Assembly: GCA_015069205.1 (NCBI GenBank)
Contig: SVIZ01000007.1
Span: 1 to 64,000 of the forward strand
Direction of reading: 5' to 3'
DNA length: 64,000 nucleotides
Source: Oscillospiraceae bacterium
GTDB taxonomy: Bacteria; Bacillota; Clostridia; Saccharofermentanales; Saccharofermentanaceae
Part shown: in pieces, positions 34,094 through 43,374 of the stretch
How the letters are laid out: each line of letters starts with the position of its first letter
Position numbering within the stretch: position 1 is the first letter of the stretch
Program-made: the position numbers and the translations under genes
Notes under the pieces: model-generated
Databases searched by the model: none
What the model saw: only the letters and a program-made list of their open reading frames with translations
Told to the model about the DNA's origin: nothing

Positions 34094-34984
34094 ATGAGCC
34101 TTACAAGAAAACAGTTTGACGTGTTAGAGAAGATGGTTACACAGACAGATTCTTATACACAAAGAGATTTAGAAAGACTTACAGGTCACAGCCTCGGAAC
34201 GATCAACAGGGTCATCAAGGAGCTGACTGATCTCGGATTTGTTTCAAATGGCGCAATCACTGAAGCGGGAATGAACGCTCTTGAACCCTACAGAGCCAAG
34301 AGAGCAGTTTTTATCGCTGCAGGCTTCGGTTCCAGACTTGTTCCGATCACGTTCAATACCCCCAAGCCGCTCGTAAGAGTTAAGGGTACAAGGATCATCG
34401 ATCATCTTCTGGATGCATGCCTTGAAGCAGGCATTGAGGAGATCTACATCGTACGCGGTTATCTCGCTGAACAGTTCGACCAGCTCCTTTATAAATATCC
34501 TACGGTCAAATTTTTGGAAAATCCCGTTTACAACGAGGCAAATAACATCAGCTCTTCCATGATCGCCAAGGAACTTTTGTCCAACGCATATGTTTTCGAG
34601 GCTGACCTTCTGTTATCGAACCCCAAGATCATCACGAAATACCACTACACATCCGACTTCCTTGCCATCAAGAAGGACAGAACGGACGACTGGTGCTTTG
34701 AGGTCAAGGACAAGGTCATTACTGAAGAGAAGGTCGGCGGCGAGGACTGCTGGCAGATGGTCGGCATCAGCTACTGGAATGAAGAAGACGGCAGAAAGCT
34801 TGCCGTTGATATCCCTGAAGTCTATTCAATGCCCGGCGGCAAAGAGAGATATTGGGAGCAGGTGCCTCTCGTATACAAGAAGAAGAACTACGCTGTTGAG
34901 GTCCGTGAGTGCTTTGAAGAGGATATCGTCGAGATCGATACTTTCAAGGAACTCAAGAAGATCGATTCAACTTACGATGTTTAA
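34094..34984 (+). CDS. HTH-fused nucleotidyltransferase, likely AEP/choline-phosphate-type cytidylyltransferase
   Basis: Residues 1-65 are a winged-helix domain (MarR-like pattern, GTINRVIKELTDLGFVSNGA). From residue 72 there is a nucleotidyltransferase: VFIAAGFGSRLVPITFNTPK (pyrophosphorylase signature), then EADLLLSNP and a C-terminal ECFEEDIVEIDT. The catalytic part resembles LicC/PntC enzymes, which make CDP-choline or CDP-2-aminoethylphosphonate. Since the next three genes make 2-aminoethylphosphonate and a LicD gene ends the operon, CDP-AEP synthesis is the best guess. The HTH may couple operon control to substrate level. CTP specificity cannot be proved from sequence. It is the first gene of the operon, 16 bases before the transaminase gene. 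Confidence 0.75.
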   Translation: MSLTRKQFDVLEKMVTQTDSYTQRDLERLTGHSLGTINRVIKELTDLGFVSNGAITEAGMNALEPYRAKRAVFIAAGFGSRLVPITFNTPKPLVRVKGTRIIDHLLDACLEAGIEEIYIVRGYLAEQFDQLLYKYPTVKFLENPVYNEANNISSSMIAKELLSNAYVFEADLLLSNPKIITKYHYTSDFLAIKKDRTDDWCFEVKDKVITEEKVGGEDCWQMVGISYWNEEDGRKLAVDIPEVYSMPGGKERYWEQVPLVYKKKNYAVEVRECFEEDIVEIDTFKELKKIDSTYDV

Positions 34985-35000
34985 TGGAGGGTAAAGGAAT

Positions 35001-36134
35001 ATGGATCCGGTAAAAAGAAACGTTTTGCTCAATCCCGGTCCGTCCACAACGACGGATACGGTAAAGTATGCACAGGTAGTACCTGATATCTGTCCCCGCG
35101 AAAAGGAATTCGCAGGACTCATGAAGGGCCTTAGGGAAGATCTCGTAAAGATCGTTCACGGCGATCTCGAAAAGTACACGAGCGTCCTTTTCTGCGGTTC
35201 AGGTACGATCAATATCGATATCTGCATCAACAGCCTTCTTCCTGAGGGAAAGAAGGTTCTTGTCATTAATAACGGTGCTTATTCTTCACGCGCCGTTGAG
35301 ATCTGCCAGTTTTATGGTCTTCCTCACATCGACCTTAAGTTCCCTGTAGACCAGAGACCTGACCTTGCAGTTGTTGAGCAGACATTAAAGGATAATCCGG
35401 ATATCGGACTCGTACACACAACCCATAACGAGACAGGTACGGGAATCCTCAATCCGATTAGAGAGATTGGTGCTCTCGTTCACAAGTACAATGCGATCTT
35501 CACTGTAGATACGACATCCACATATGCTATGAGACCTATCAACATCGAAGAAGATAATATCGACTTCTGCATGGCTTCGGCACAGAAGGGCCTTATGTCT
35601 TTTACCGGCCTTTCATTCGTAGTCGGCAACAGATCTATCATCGAGAAGTCAAAGGATTTCCCGAAGAGAAGTTACTACTGCAATCTTTATCTGCAGTATG
35701 AGTGCTTCGAGAAGACAGGCGAGATGCACTTTACTCCCCCGGTCCAGACGATCTACGCTACGATCCAGGCTCTCAAAGAGTACTGGGCTGAAGGCGAGGA
35801 AGCAAAGTGGGCACGTCACACACGTGTATTCAATGCGATCAACGCAGGTCTTGATGAACTCGGTTTTAAGCAGGTTATCAGGCCCGAAGAAAGAGCAGGA
35901 CTCGTATCTTCAGTAATCTATCCCGATGATCCGAACTGGAGCTTCGAGAAGATTCACGATTACTGCTACGAAAGAGGATTTACGATCTATCCCGGTAAGA
36001 TCAGCACGACAAACACATTCCGTCTCTGTTCTCTCGGCGCGATCGATGAAGCAGACATAAAGGATTTCTTTGTCGTATTTAAGGAAGCACTGGTTTCAAC
36101 AGGCGTTCAGGTGCCCGTTCAGTATAAGGATTGA
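35001..36134 (+). CDS. phnW: 2-aminoethylphosphonate-pyruvate transaminase
   Basis: The 377-residue class V PLP-dependent aminotransferase begins NVLLNPGPSTTTDTVK, typical of PhnW. The PLP lysine is in SAQKGLMSF (about residue 197). Residues such as FCGSGT and THNETGTG fit the substrate site. In this biosynthetic setting it would run in the direction phosphonoacetaldehyde plus alanine to 2-aminoethylphosphonate plus pyruvate, the reverse of its catabolic role. A good GGAGG site precedes the start. PEP mutase follows after 11 bases. No phosphonoacetaldehyde hydrolase is nearby, which argues against degradation. Confidence 0.9.
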   Translation: MDPVKRNVLLNPGPSTTTDTVKYAQVVPDICPREKEFAGLMKGLREDLVKIVHGDLEKYTSVLFCGSGTINIDICINSLLPEGKKVLVINNGAYSSRAVEICQFYGLPHIDLKFPVDQRPDLAVVEQTLKDNPDIGLVHTTHNETGTGILNPIREIGALVHKYNAIFTVDTTSTYAMRPINIEEDNIDFCMASAQKGLMSFTGLSFVVGNRSIIEKSKDFPKRSYYCNLYLQYECFEKTGEMHFTPPVQTIYATIQALKEYWAEGEEAKWARHTRVFNAINAGLDELGFKQVIRPEERAGLVSSVIYPDDPNWSFEKIHDYCYERGFTIYPGKISTTNTFRLCSLGAIDEADIKDFFVVFKEALVSTGVQVPVQYKD

Positions 36135-36145
36135 TAGGAGATAAT

Positions 36146-37441
36146 ATGAAGACTGCGTACACATGTTTCTGCACCGATGTTATTCATGAAGGTCATTTGA
36201 ACATCATCAACGAAGCTAAGAAGAGGGGAAGAGTCATTATCGGCTGCCTTTCAGATGCTGCTTCCATCCGTTACAATAAATTCCCTACGATCAGCCAGGA
36301 AGAGAGATTAAAGCTCTACAGAAGCATCGAGGGTGTTGATGAGGTCGTTATCCAGAATGACATGCTCTACGATGATGTCATCAAGCTCATTAAGCCTGAC
36401 TACGTCCTTCACGGAGACAACTGGGTTGACGGTCCTGAGAAGGCGATTCATGATCACGTCGAAAACCTCGTCAAGGAATACGGCGGAGAGCTTGTAGACA
36501 TTCCTTACACATACAACGAGAAAGTTAAGAAGATCGACATGCAGCTTCGCGAAAAACTTGCAATGCCTGAGTACAGAAGAAAGAGATTAAGACAGCTCCT
36601 CTCACTTACTCCCATCGTTAAGGCAATGGAAGCACACAGCGGTCTTACTGGTCTTATCGTTGAGAAGACAGTAGTTGAGCACGACGGAAGACTTGACCAG
36701 TTCGATGCAATGTGGATCTCATCTCTTTGCGATTCGACTGCAAAGGGCAAGCCTGACATCGAGCTCGTCGACATGACTTCAAGATTCAGAACGATCGACG
36801 ATATCACTGAAGTTACGACAAAGCCTATCATCTTCGACGGTGATACAGGCGGACTTACCGAGCACTTCGTATACACTGTCCGTTCCCTCGAGAAGATGGG
36901 TGTATCTGCAGTCATCATCGAAGACAAGAAGGGACTTAAGAAGAATTCCCTTTTCGGAACAGAAGTAAAGCAGACACAGGCTACCATCGAAGAGATGAGT
37001 GCCAAGATCGCTGCAGGTAAGAAAGCCCAGCTCACAGACGACTTCATGATCATCGCGCGTATCGAGAGCCTTATCCTTGAGCAGGGTATGGAAGATGCTC
37101 TGGCCCGTGCGCACGCATTTGTTGCTGCAGGTGCTGACGGCATCATGATCCACTCAAGGAAGAAGGAACCTGATGAGATCCTTGAGTTCTGCGACAAGTT
37201 CAGGGCAGACAACAAGGAGACACCTATCGTTGTCGTTCCTTCAAGCTTCAACGTGATCACGGAAGAAGAGCTTGCAGCTCACGGCGTTAATATCGTCATC
37301 TATGCTAACCAGCTTACAAGATCTGCATTCCCGGCAATGCAGAAGACGGCAGAGGATATCCTCCGTTATCACAGAGCCAAGGAAGTAGATGACAGGCTCA
37401 TGAAGATCAAAGACATTATCACTCTCATTGACGAGTTATAA
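36146..37441 (+). CDS. aepX: Phosphoenolpyruvate mutase with N-terminal nucleotidyltransferase domain
   Basis: The 431-residue protein has two domains. Residues 1-130 are a TagD-like nucleotidyltransferase fold (TDVIHEGHLNIINEA, with an HxGH-type motif, and DYVLHGDNW). Residues about 145-431 are PEP mutase, with the family hallmark EDKKGLKKNS (the EDKxxxxxNS pattern) near 260 and FDGDTGG near 232. PEP mutase forms the C-P bond of phosphonopyruvate. The fused cytidylyltransferase-like part is known in several phosphonate clusters. The start is chosen for a GGAG site six bases upstream of ATG; an in-frame TTG 15 bases earlier overlaps the transaminase gene. The decarboxylase gene follows after 26 bases. 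Confidence 0.92.
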   Translation: MKTAYTCFCTDVIHEGHLNIINEAKKRGRVIIGCLSDAASIRYNKFPTISQEERLKLYRSIEGVDEVVIQNDMLYDDVIKLIKPDYVLHGDNWVDGPEKAIHDHVENLVKEYGGELVDIPYTYNEKVKKIDMQLREKLAMPEYRRKRLRQLLSLTPIVKAMEAHSGLTGLIVEKTVVEHDGRLDQFDAMWISSLCDSTAKGKPDIELVDMTSRFRTIDDITEVTTKPIIFDGDTGGLTEHFVYTVRSLEKMGVSAVIIEDKKGLKKNSLFGTEVKQTQATIEEMSAKIAAGKKAQLTDDFMIIARIESLILEQGMEDALARAHAFVAAGADGIMIHSRKKEPDEILEFCDKFRADNKETPIVVVPSSFNVITEEELAAHGVNIVIYANQLTRSAFPAMQKTAEDILRYHRAKEVDDRLMKIKDIITLIDEL

Positions 37442-37467
37442 TAAACCGCACATTTCAGGAGATAAGA

Positions 37468-38592
37468 ATGAAAGTTGAAAAACTTGTTGAAATAATCGGC
37501 GCTGACTTTTACTCCGGAGTTCCGGACAGCCAGCTTAAGGCACTCTGCAATTACCTTATGGCAACATACGGTATTGATCCCAACCATCACGTAATCGCTG
37601 CAAATGAAGGTAACTGCACTGCTCTTGCTGCAGGCTACCACCTCGCAACAGGCAAGGTTCCGGTCGTTTACATGCAGAACTCAGGTGAGGGCAACATCAT
37701 CAATCCTGTTGCTTCTCTCCTTAACGATAAAGTATATGCGATCCCGATGGTATTCATCGTAGGGTGGAGAGGCGAGCCCGGCATTCACGACGAGCCCCAG
37801 CATATCTACCAGGGTGAAGTTACGGTTAAGTTATTAGAAGACATGGATATCGCAACATTTGCCATCGGCAAGGAGACGACTGATGAAGAAGTCGAAGCAA
37901 AGATGGCAGAGTTCAGAGAGATCCTTGCCAAGGGTAAGGACGTAGCTTTCGTTATCCGCAAGGGGGCTCTTTCTTTCGACGGTAAGGTCGAATATAAGAA
38001 CGACAACAAGATGATCCGTGAAGAGATCATTCAGCATATCGTAAAGGCTTCAGGCGAAGATCCTATCGTATCAACAACGGGTAAGGCATCAAGAGAGCTT
38101 TTCGAGACAAGAGTAGCAAACGGACAGTCACACAAGTACGACTTCCTCACAGTAGGTTCAATGGGTCACTCTTCTTCCATCGCATTAGGTGTTGCGATCA
38201 ACAAGCCTGACACAAGGATCTGGTGTGTAGACGGTGACGGTGCAGTCCTGATGCACATGGGTTCCATGGCCGTGCTTGGTGCGAACAAGCCTGCAAATCT
38301 CATCCACGTTGTGATCAACAACAGTGCGCATGAGACTGTCGGAGGAATGCCGACTGTTGCAGGATCCATCGATTTAGTTGCCATTGCAAAGGCATGCGGA
38401 TATCCCAATGCGGTATGTGTCGATAATTTCGATGATCTCGATAAGGAACTCGAAGCTGCCAAGGCACGCAGGGAGTTGAGCCTTATCGAAGTTAAGTGCT
38501 CGATCGGAGCAAGAGATGACCTCGGAAGACCTACGACAACAGCACTTGAGAACAAAGAAAACTTCATGAATTATCTCAATTCGTGCAGCTGA
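37468..38592 (+). CDS. aepY: Phosphonopyruvate decarboxylase
   Basis: The 374-residue thiamine-diphosphate enzyme has an N-terminal pyrimidine-binding region (YSGVPDSQLKALCN, with Glu in ANEGNC) and a C-terminal PP domain with WCVDGDGAVLMHMGSM and NNSAHETVGGMPT. It should decarboxylate phosphonopyruvate to phosphonoacetaldehyde, the irreversible step that pulls the unfavourable PEP mutase reaction. The CAGGAG site is clear. Its stop is 18 bases before the glycosyltransferase start at 38610. Confidence 0.93.
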   Translation: MKVEKLVEIIGADFYSGVPDSQLKALCNYLMATYGIDPNHHVIAANEGNCTALAAGYHLATGKVPVVYMQNSGEGNIINPVASLLNDKVYAIPMVFIVGWRGEPGIHDEPQHIYQGEVTVKLLEDMDIATFAIGKETTDEEVEAKMAEFREILAKGKDVAFVIRKGALSFDGKVEYKNDNKMIREEIIQHIVKASGEDPIVSTTGKASRELFETRVANGQSHKYDFLTVGSMGHSSSIALGVAINKPDTRIWCVDGDGAVLMHMGSMAVLGANKPANLIHVVINNSAHETVGGMPTVAGSIDLVAIAKACGYPNAVCVDNFDDLDKELEAAKARRELSLIEVKCSIGARDDLGRPTTTALENKENFMNYLNSCS

Positions 38593-38609
38593 TTGGAGCA
38601 GACCGTCTG

Positions 38610-39452
38610 ATGGACAATGACATAAAGATCAGCATCATTTGTAATGCATATAACCATGCCAAGTACATCAGGGATACTCTGGATGGTTTTGTGATGCAGA
38701 AGACGGATTTCAAGTTTGAGATCCTTATTCACGATGATGCATCCACCGATGAGACTGCAGATATCATCCGCGAATACGAAGCTAAATATCCGGATATCAT
38801 CAAGCCGATATATCAGAAGGAAAACCAGTATTCAAAGGACGTCTGGATCACGGACGTTTTCCAGCTCAGACGCTCAAAGGGCAAGTACATCGCTTTGTGC
38901 GAAGGAGACGATTACTGGACAGATCCCGATAAGCTTCAGAAGCAGTACGATGCTTTGGAATCTCATCCTGACATCGATATCTGCGTCCACGCATCGACGC
39001 TCATCAATGCGTCAGACGGAAGCGTTAACGGTACTGTTGATCACGGTTCTGAAATGACAATAATTCCCGTCGAGAAAGTAATCGAGGGCGGCGGTTCATT
39101 CGTATCCACGAATTCGATCCTTGTCAGAAGAGAGATCCTCACTGAAAGAAGGAAGTTCGTCGATGTATGTCCTCTGGATTATACATACCAGATAAGCGGT
39201 TCGCTGAAGGGCGGCATGCTCTATCTCCCTGACAACATGTCCGTATACCGTGTATCGGTTCCGGGTTCATGGACAGAACAGAGCGGAAAGAATCTGAAGG
39301 CATATCTCAAATTCCTTAACGAACTGACGGCAGGCTTAAAGCAACTCGATCAGGATACGGATAAGAAATATCACAAGATCATCAGCAAGATCCTTTCCGG
39401 ACTTCTGAGAGCAAGGATTCACTATAAGTTACTGGTAATGGTTAAGAAATAA
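38610..39452 (+). CDS. Glycosyltransferase family 2
   Basis: The 280-residue GT-A enzyme begins with IKISIICNAYNHAKYIRDTL, then ILIHDDASTDETADIIREY (nucleotide-binding DDAS) and CEGDDYWTDPDKLQ (DxD-like acidic motif). It is a cytoplasmic sugar transferase for glycan repeat assembly. The ATG at 38610 is preferred over in-frame upstream codons because it follows GGAG and gives a standard N-terminus. Its stop overlaps the flippase start by one base (TAATG). Confidence 0.85.
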   Translation: MDNDIKISIICNAYNHAKYIRDTLDGFVMQKTDFKFEILIHDDASTDETADIIREYEAKYPDIIKPIYQKENQYSKDVWITDVFQLRRSKGKYIALCEGDDYWTDPDKLQKQYDALESHPDIDICVHASTLINASDGSVNGTVDHGSEMTIIPVEKVIEGGGSFVSTNSILVRREILTERRKFVDVCPLDYTYQISGSLKGGMLYLPDNMSVYRVSVPGSWTEQSGKNLKAYLKFLNELTAGLKQLDQDTDKKYHKIISKILSGLLRARIHYKLLVMVKK

Positions 39453-40921
39453 TGGCAGAAGGATCAGGTAAGACAGGCAATAAAGTAATGAACGGTTTCC
39501 TTTGGAGACTGTTCGAACGTATAGGTGCAAAGGGCGTTGAGCTTGTTGTATCTCTCATCATTGCAAACATCCTCGTTGAGCCTGACCTCTACGGTTCACT
39601 GTCGCTCCTTCTTGTAATCATCACGATCTTACAGGTATTTGTAGACAGCGGTCTCGGTAATGCCCTTGTCCAGAAAAAAGATGCCGATAACTTAGACTTC
39701 TCGACTGTTTTCTATTTCAACATCGTTTTCTGCGCGGTGCTCTATGTGGGATTGTTTTTCGCTGCGCCTTTCATCGCGAATTTCTATGATGATCCTTCGC
39801 TCACACCTCTTATCAGGGTATTGGGAATCATCATTCTCATATCCGGTGTCAAGAACGTACAGGTAGCTTACGTAACCAGAAACCTTCTGTTCAAGAGATT
39901 CTTCTATTCGACTCTGGGCGGAACTATTGCAGCAGCAGTTGTCGGCATCTTCCTTGCATACAAGGGATACGGCACATGGGCACTCGTAATGCAGTACGTT
40001 ACGAATACCACATTCGATACCATCATCCTCTGGATAACGGTTAAGTGGAAGCCTGAGCTCAAGTTCTCGTTCAAGAGACTTAAAGGTCTCCTGGCATACG
40101 GATGGAAGCTTCTTGCATCCAGCCTCCTTGCCACGGGTTATGAGCAGTTAAGAGCACTCATCATCGGTAAGAAATATACCAAGGCAGATCTCGCATTTTA
40201 CGATAAGGCCAACCAGTTTCCGGGCTTCATCACAGCCAACATCAACACTTCAATAGACAGCGTTTTGTTCCCTGCAATGTCAGGCGTTCAGGACGATACC
40301 GAGCGCGTTAAGAACATGACAAGACGCGCCATGAAGACGAGCATCTATCTCATGGCTCCCATGATGGCAGGTCTTTCCGCGTGTGCTGTTCCTATCGTCA
40401 GCATCATATTGCCTTCTGAATGGCTTCCGCTCATACCTTACATGATCATCCTTTGTATCTGTTATACCTTCTATCCGCTTCACACAGCTAACCTCAATGC
40501 CATAAAAGCATTGGGAAGAAGTGATATGTTCTTGAAACTCGAGATCATCAAAAAGATCGTCGGAATCGGCCTTCTCATCCTCTCAATGAGGTACGGCGTA
40601 TTTGCAATTACATTATCCTTGCTGGTAAGCGACTTCATCTGCCAGGTCATCAACACATGGCCTAACAAGAAACTCATTAATTACGGCTATTTCGAGCAGC
40701 TTAAAGACATTCTGCCGTCTATTATCCTGGCATGGATCATGGGTGGGATCGTATACTGCGTTACATTCCTCAAGCTCAACGATTTCGTCACTCTTCTCAT
40801 CCAGGTACCGCTCGGCGTTCTGATATACTATTTCGGAACCAAGTTGTTCAAGATAGACTGTCTTGACTACCTGCTCAGCACATTAAAGAGTATCATTGGT
40901 GGTAAGGAGAAGAAGGCATGA
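39452..40921 (+). CDS. Polysaccharide flippase (Wzx/PST family)
   Basis: The 489-residue protein has about 13-14 hydrophobic helices and the family start FLWRLFERIGAKGVELVVSLIIANIL, followed by DSGLGNALVQ. Such flippases move lipid-linked repeat units across the membrane. It is coupled to the upstream GT gene (TAATG) and overlaps the ATP-grasp gene by four bases (ATGA). Together with the Wzy-like genes it indicates a Wzx/Wzy-type pathway. Confidence 0.88.
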   Translation: MAEGSGKTGNKVMNGFLWRLFERIGAKGVELVVSLIIANILVEPDLYGSLSLLLVIITILQVFVDSGLGNALVQKKDADNLDFSTVFYFNIVFCAVLYVGLFFAAPFIANFYDDPSLTPLIRVLGIIILISGVKNVQVAYVTRNLLFKRFFYSTLGGTIAAAVVGIFLAYKGYGTWALVMQYVTNTTFDTIILWITVKWKPELKFSFKRLKGLLAYGWKLLASSLLATGYEQLRALIIGKKYTKADLAFYDKANQFPGFITANINTSIDSVLFPAMSGVQDDTERVKNMTRRAMKTSIYLMAPMMAGLSACAVPIVSIILPSEWLPLIPYMIILCICYTFYPLHTANLNAIKALGRSDMFLKLEIIKKIVGIGLLILSMRYGVFAITLSLLVSDFICQVINTWPNKKLINYGYFEQLKDILPSIILAWIMGGIVYCVTFLKLNDFVTLLIQVPLGVLIYYFGTKLFKIDCLDYLLSTLKSIIGGKEKKA

Positions 40922-42201
40922 GAAAAAAGGTGCTCGTATTTCCGGCAGGAACGGAGATAGCATTTGAGATACATAATGCGTTGAAGTATTCCAAGTTTGT
41001 TGAGCTCTACGGCGCCAGCAGCGTCTCTTGTCATGCTGAATTCCTTTTCAAGAATTACATCGAAGGCGTACCTTTCCCGGGCGATCCCGGTCTCATAGAT
41101 GCGCTTAACAAGATAGTTGACGAGTACGGCATCGACCTTATCTATCCGGCCCATGACAGCGCCTGTCTGACTCTTACCGAGGAGCAGGATAAGCTTCACT
41201 GCAAGGTCGTAACGTCTCCCATCGAGACCGTTGATACGTGCCGCTCGAAAACAAAGACTTACGAATTCTTCAAAGGCGAGGAATTCATCCCTAAGACTTT
41301 CGCATCCGCCGATGACGTAAAGAGCTATCCCGTATTCTGCAAACCCGCAGTAGGACAGGGCTCCGAAGGTGCGATGAAAGTTACTGACAGAGATGACCTC
41401 GAAAAGCTTTTGGCGGGAGACGAGCAGTATGTCATCTGCGAATATCTTCCGGGTGATGAATATACAGTCGACTGCTTCACTGACAGAAACGGTAAATTGA
41501 GATCTGCGCTCATCAGAAGAAGAGAACGTATCAGATCCGGAATTGCCGTAAGAAGCAGGATCATTCCGATGGAAGACAGTGTCATGAAGATCGCGGAGAA
41601 GATCAATTCAAAGATGGTTTTCTCAGGTGCATGGTTCTTCCAGCTTAAAAGAAATACTGAAGGAGAATTCCGTCTTCTGGAGATCTCCGCAAGGATCCCG
41701 GGTACTATGGGTACCACGAGAAACCTCGGGATCAATTATCCGATGCTTACGATTTTCGACATGCTCGGATATGACATCGACATAATCAATAACGGCCAGG
41801 ATGTATTGCTCGACCGTGCATTCATAAGCCGCTATCAGACCAGCGTTAAATACGACAAGGTCTATCTTGATTTTGACGATACGCTTTACCTTGACGATAA
41901 GGTAAACATCACGATGATTTCATTCGTTTACCAGTGCTTTAACAAGGGCATCCCGGTGATCCTTCTGACAAAGCATGCGAAAGATATCTATGATTCTCTG
42001 GATAAGTTCAGGATCTCGAAGGATCTTTTCGCTGAGATTATTCATATTGAGAAAGACAGAGACAAGAGTGAATACATTACTGCAAAGGATTCGATCTTCA
42101 TTGATGATTCTTTTGCAGAGCGCAAGAATATACATGATAAACTCGGCATTCCGGTCTATGACCTGGACATGATCGAGAGCCTCATCGATTGGAGAATGTG
42201 A
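40918..42201 (+). CDS. ATP-grasp ligase fused to a HAD-like domain
   Basis: Of 427 residues, the first about 310 form an ATP-grasp ligase: pre-grasp domain (FPAGTEIAFEIHNAL), ATP-binding FCKPAVGQGSEGAMKV, EYLPGDEYTVDCF and LLEISARIPGTMG with the metal-ligand Glu. From about 315 a HAD-like domain starts with KVYLDFDDTLYLDD and ends with DSIFIDDSFAERKNI. ATP-grasp enzymes ligate carboxylates to amines or thiols. Here a likely job is amidating a sugar acid or adding an amino acid to the glycan. The HAD part may be a phosphatase or only a binding domain. The gene overlaps the flippase stop and abuts the DegT aminotransferase gene. Confidence 0.75.
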   Translation: MRKKVLVFPAGTEIAFEIHNALKYSKFVELYGASSVSCHAEFLFKNYIEGVPFPGDPGLIDALNKIVDEYGIDLIYPAHDSACLTLTEEQDKLHCKVVTSPIETVDTCRSKTKTYEFFKGEEFIPKTFASADDVKSYPVFCKPAVGQGSEGAMKVTDRDDLEKLLAGDEQYVICEYLPGDEYTVDCFTDRNGKLRSALIRRRERIRSGIAVRSRIIPMEDSVMKIAEKINSKMVFSGAWFFQLKRNTEGEFRLLEISARIPGTMGTTRNLGINYPMLTIFDMLGYDIDIINNGQDVLLDRAFISRYQTSVKYDKVYLDFDDTLYLDDKVNITMISFVYQCFNKGIPVILLTKHAKDIYDSLDKFRISKDLFAEIIHIEKDRDKSEYITAKDSIFIDDSFAERKNIHDKLGIPVYDLDMIESLIDWRM

Positions 42202-42202
42202 T

Positions 42203-43318
42203 ATGGACCAGATACTGGTAACAAGATCTTCAATGCCTGATATTGAAGAATACACCAATGAGATAAAAGACCTCTGGGATTCCCACTGGATCACCAACAT
42301 GGGTGTAAAGCATAAGCAGCTTCAAAAAGAACTTGAGACACGTCTTAATGTTGAGCATGTTGCCCTTTACTGCAACGGACATCTTGCTTTGGAAAATATC
42401 CTTGAAGCTTTGCAGCTTAAGAAGGGCGGCGAGATCATAACTTCGCCTTTTACGTTTGCTTCCACGACCCATGCGATCATAAGATCCGGATTTGAGCCCG
42501 TATTCTGCGACATTGATCCCGTTACATATACGATAGACACGGATAAGATCGAAGCTCTAATCACGGACAAGACTGTTGCGATCTTACCCGTACACGTTTA
42601 CGGAAACATCTGCAACGTGGAAAAGATCGATGAGATCGCAAAGAAGCATAACCTCAAGGTCATCTACGATGCAGCCCACGCATTTGCCGTATCTTACAAG
42701 GGAACCAACGTTGCAAACTTCGGTGACGCTTCGATGTTCAGTTTCCACGCAACGAAGGTATTTAACACCATTGAGGGCGGCGCGGTCTGCTATCACGAGG
42801 ATTCACTTGAGCAGCGCCTTAAAGACCTTAAGAACTTTGGTATCCACGGACCCGAGGAAGTCGCTTATGTCGGCGGTAATGCCAAGATGAACGAGTTCTG
42901 TGCCGCAATGGGCATCTGCAATCTAAGGCACCTTGATGAAGAGATAAATAAGCGCAGCAAAGTTGTTGCACGTTACAGGGAACTCTTAAGCGGAACAGAC
43001 GGACTTAAGCTTTGTCCGGTCCAGGAAAACGTAACGACAAACTATGCTTATTTCCCGGTCGTTTTTGACAAGGCTGTTTTCGGTGCTGACAGGGATGAAG
43101 TTTTCCAAAAGCTTGAGGAGAACGGAATCTGCGCAAGAAAATATTTCTATCCGATCACAAATGCATTTGACTGTTATAAGGGCAGATTTGACCCGAATGA
43201 CACACCCGTAGCTCTGGACATATCACTCAGAGTCTTAACGCTTCCTCTTTATGCGGACCTTGCACTTGAGGATGTGGACAGGATCTGTGAGATCATCCTC
43301 AGCCTTGCAAAGAAGTAA
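42203..43318 (+). CDS. DegT/DnrJ/EryC1-family sugar aminotransferase
   Basis: The 371-residue PLP enzyme has SHWITNMG at the start, YDAAHAFA before the cofactor and the PLP lysine in FHATKVFNTIEGG (about residue 182). DegT enzymes aminate nucleotide-linked keto sugars. The next gene makes dTDP-4-keto-6-deoxyglucose, so a dTDP-4-amino-4,6-dideoxy sugar is the likely product; a 3-amino product is the alternative. The start lies one base after the previous stop. Confidence 0.85.
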   Translation: MDQILVTRSSMPDIEEYTNEIKDLWDSHWITNMGVKHKQLQKELETRLNVEHVALYCNGHLALENILEALQLKKGGEIITSPFTFASTTHAIIRSGFEPVFCDIDPVTYTIDTDKIEALITDKTVAILPVHVYGNICNVEKIDEIAKKHNLKVIYDAAHAFAVSYKGTNVANFGDASMFSFHATKVFNTIEGGAVCYHEDSLEQRLKDLKNFGIHGPEEVAYVGGNAKMNEFCAAMGICNLRHLDEEINKRSKVVARYRELLSGTDGLKLCPVQENVTTNYAYFPVVFDKAVFGADRDEVFQKLEENGICARKYFYPITNAFDCYKGRFDPNDTPVALDISLRVLTLPLYADLALEDVDRICEIILSLAKK

Positions 43319-43374
43319 CTGAAGTATAAAATGGCTTCATAAGGACAAAACATATAGTTTTTAGGAGTAAATTT

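Noticed and set aside
35001..38592. Phosphonate degradation pathway
   Set aside because: PhnW alone could be catabolic, but PEP mutase and phosphonopyruvate decarboxylase are adjacent and no phosphonoacetaldehyde hydrolase is present, so synthesis is the better reading.
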